DNA of 64,000 nucleotides from Streptomyces panaciradicis (lineage in GTDB: Bacteria; Actinomycetota; Actinomycetes; Streptomycetales; Streptomycetaceae). The translations under genes were made by a program, and so were the position numbers. Below the pieces are notes generated by a model. That model made no database searches. It was given only the letters and a program-made list of their open reading frames with translations, and had not been told where the DNA came from. Below, piece after piece: positions 63,587-64,000 of this stretch; the first letter of the stretch is position 1, and every line of letters starts with the position of its first letter. The stretch is from the NCBI RefSeq assembly GCF_023516615.1, contig NZ_JAMGBF010000083.1, positions 22,702 to 86,701 of the forward strand, read 5' to 3'.

Positions 63587-64000
63587 ATGGGTTGCCGGTT
63601 TCTCGATCACCCCAGCGCCTGCCTCCACCTCTGGGCAGATCCGGATGCCTTCGCGGAACTCTTCGACGCGTGCGCCCGCGCGGTGTACAACCACGCCTTC
63701 CGGCTGACCGCCGACTGGTCCGCGGCCGAGGACGTCATGTCGGCCACGTTCATGGAGGCGTGGCGGCGCCGGGCCTCGGTCGACGCCGAAGGAGGTTCCC
63801 TGCGGCCGTGGCTGCTCGGCATCGCCACCAACGTCGCCCGCTCCCACTACCGCAGCAATCGCCGCTATCGCAACGCGGCGAGCGCCGCGGCCGCCGCGCA
63901 CGCCGCGGAGGAGCAGGTCGAGGACCATGCCGAGGAGACCGTCGGACGTCTGGACGACCGGCGGCGGATCAACGCCACGCTGGCCGCCCTGAGTCTGCTC
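63587..64000 (+). CDS. ECF RNA polymerase sigma factor, N-terminal part
   Basis: 138 codons, open to the window end. From ATG 63587 the frame reads GCRFLDHPSACLHLWADPDA, then region 2 of an ECF sigma-70 protein: FAELFDACARAVYNHAFRLT, SAAEDVMSATFMEAWRRRAS, and LRPWLLGIATNVARSHYRSN. Region 4 would begin just beyond the visible end (TLAALSLL). Likely regulates stress or nutrient genes. Divergent from the fucosidase gene, 93 bp away. Confidence 0.88.
   Translation, partial: MGCRFLDHPSACLHLWADPDAFAELFDACARAVYNHAFRLTADWSAAEDVMSATFMEAWRRRASVDAEGGSLRPWLLGIATNVARSHYRSNRRYRNAASAAAAAHAAEEQVEDHAEETVGRLDDRRRINATLAALSLL

Overview
The window is very GC-rich, almost fully coding and dominated by C/G third positions. 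It encodes a WhiB-like protein, two AfsR/SARP-type regulators, an ECF sigma factor, a STAS/HATPase anti-sigma pair, nSTAND-type WD40 repeats and a TTA (bldA) codon in an exported hydrolase gene. Together these point to a Streptomyces-type actinomycete. Several decayed genes and many pathway-specific regulators suggest accessory chromosome rather than core. All family calls come from motif reading only.

Layout. 1-2125: end of a WD40 protein, a secreted NlpC/P60 hydrolase with a strong terminator, and a broken small gene. 2171-11269 (minus): a ten-gene, mostly overlapping catabolic operon (CoA-transferase A/B, two SDRs, two FAH-family hydrolases, extradiol dioxygenase, amidohydrolase, FAD monooxygenase, cyclase) with a divergent LysR regulator at 11396 and an MFS transporter behind it. 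13777-18858: a membrane-lipid island (two PAP2 proteins, one fused to a diacylglycerol kinase, a YihY/BrkB protein and a PLD/cardiolipin synthase-like protein). 18914-24248: an Imm1-like orphan, a large SARP-AAA regulator, a lectin fragment, a 0.7 kb stretch without a clear gene, and a WhiB-like protein. 24432-26622: an MprF-like aminoacyl-phosphatidylglycerol synthase and a small membrane protein that share a palindrome upstream.

26792-29414 (minus) holds the most unusual locus: a DMATS-type (ABBA) aromatic prenyltransferase, a haem-oxygenase-like diiron protein and a nucleotidyltransferase, translationally coupled by two ATGA overlaps. 29820-37498 is a second aromatic catabolic cluster: a TetR repressor divergent, over two tandem operators, from an extradiol dioxygenase, FAH hydrolase, MhpA-like hydroxylase, acetoacetyl-CoA synthetase and P450. 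37512-49852 mixes regulator/enzyme pairs (a frameshifted double Lrp, SDRs, RibD-like reductase, MFS/ArsR, alpha/beta hydrolase with CGNR regulator, FMN reductase with MarR and two clear operators) with a decayed FG-GAP gene and small exported proteins. 50060-64000: a second SARP, a tandem USP, a quinone oxidoreductase with TetR, a 5'-truncated tannase, GlgX debranching enzyme, STAS and HATPase proteins, a small membrane protein, a secreted alpha-L-fucosidase, and the start of an ECF sigma factor.

How parts fit (inference): both catabolic clusters combine ring hydroxylation, extradiol cleavage, FAH-type C-C hydrolysis and CoA activation of a keto acid (CoA-transferase in one, acetoacetyl-CoA synthetase in the other), so both probably feed beta-keto acids into central metabolism. 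No transposase, CRISPR array, rRNA or tRNA was recognised.
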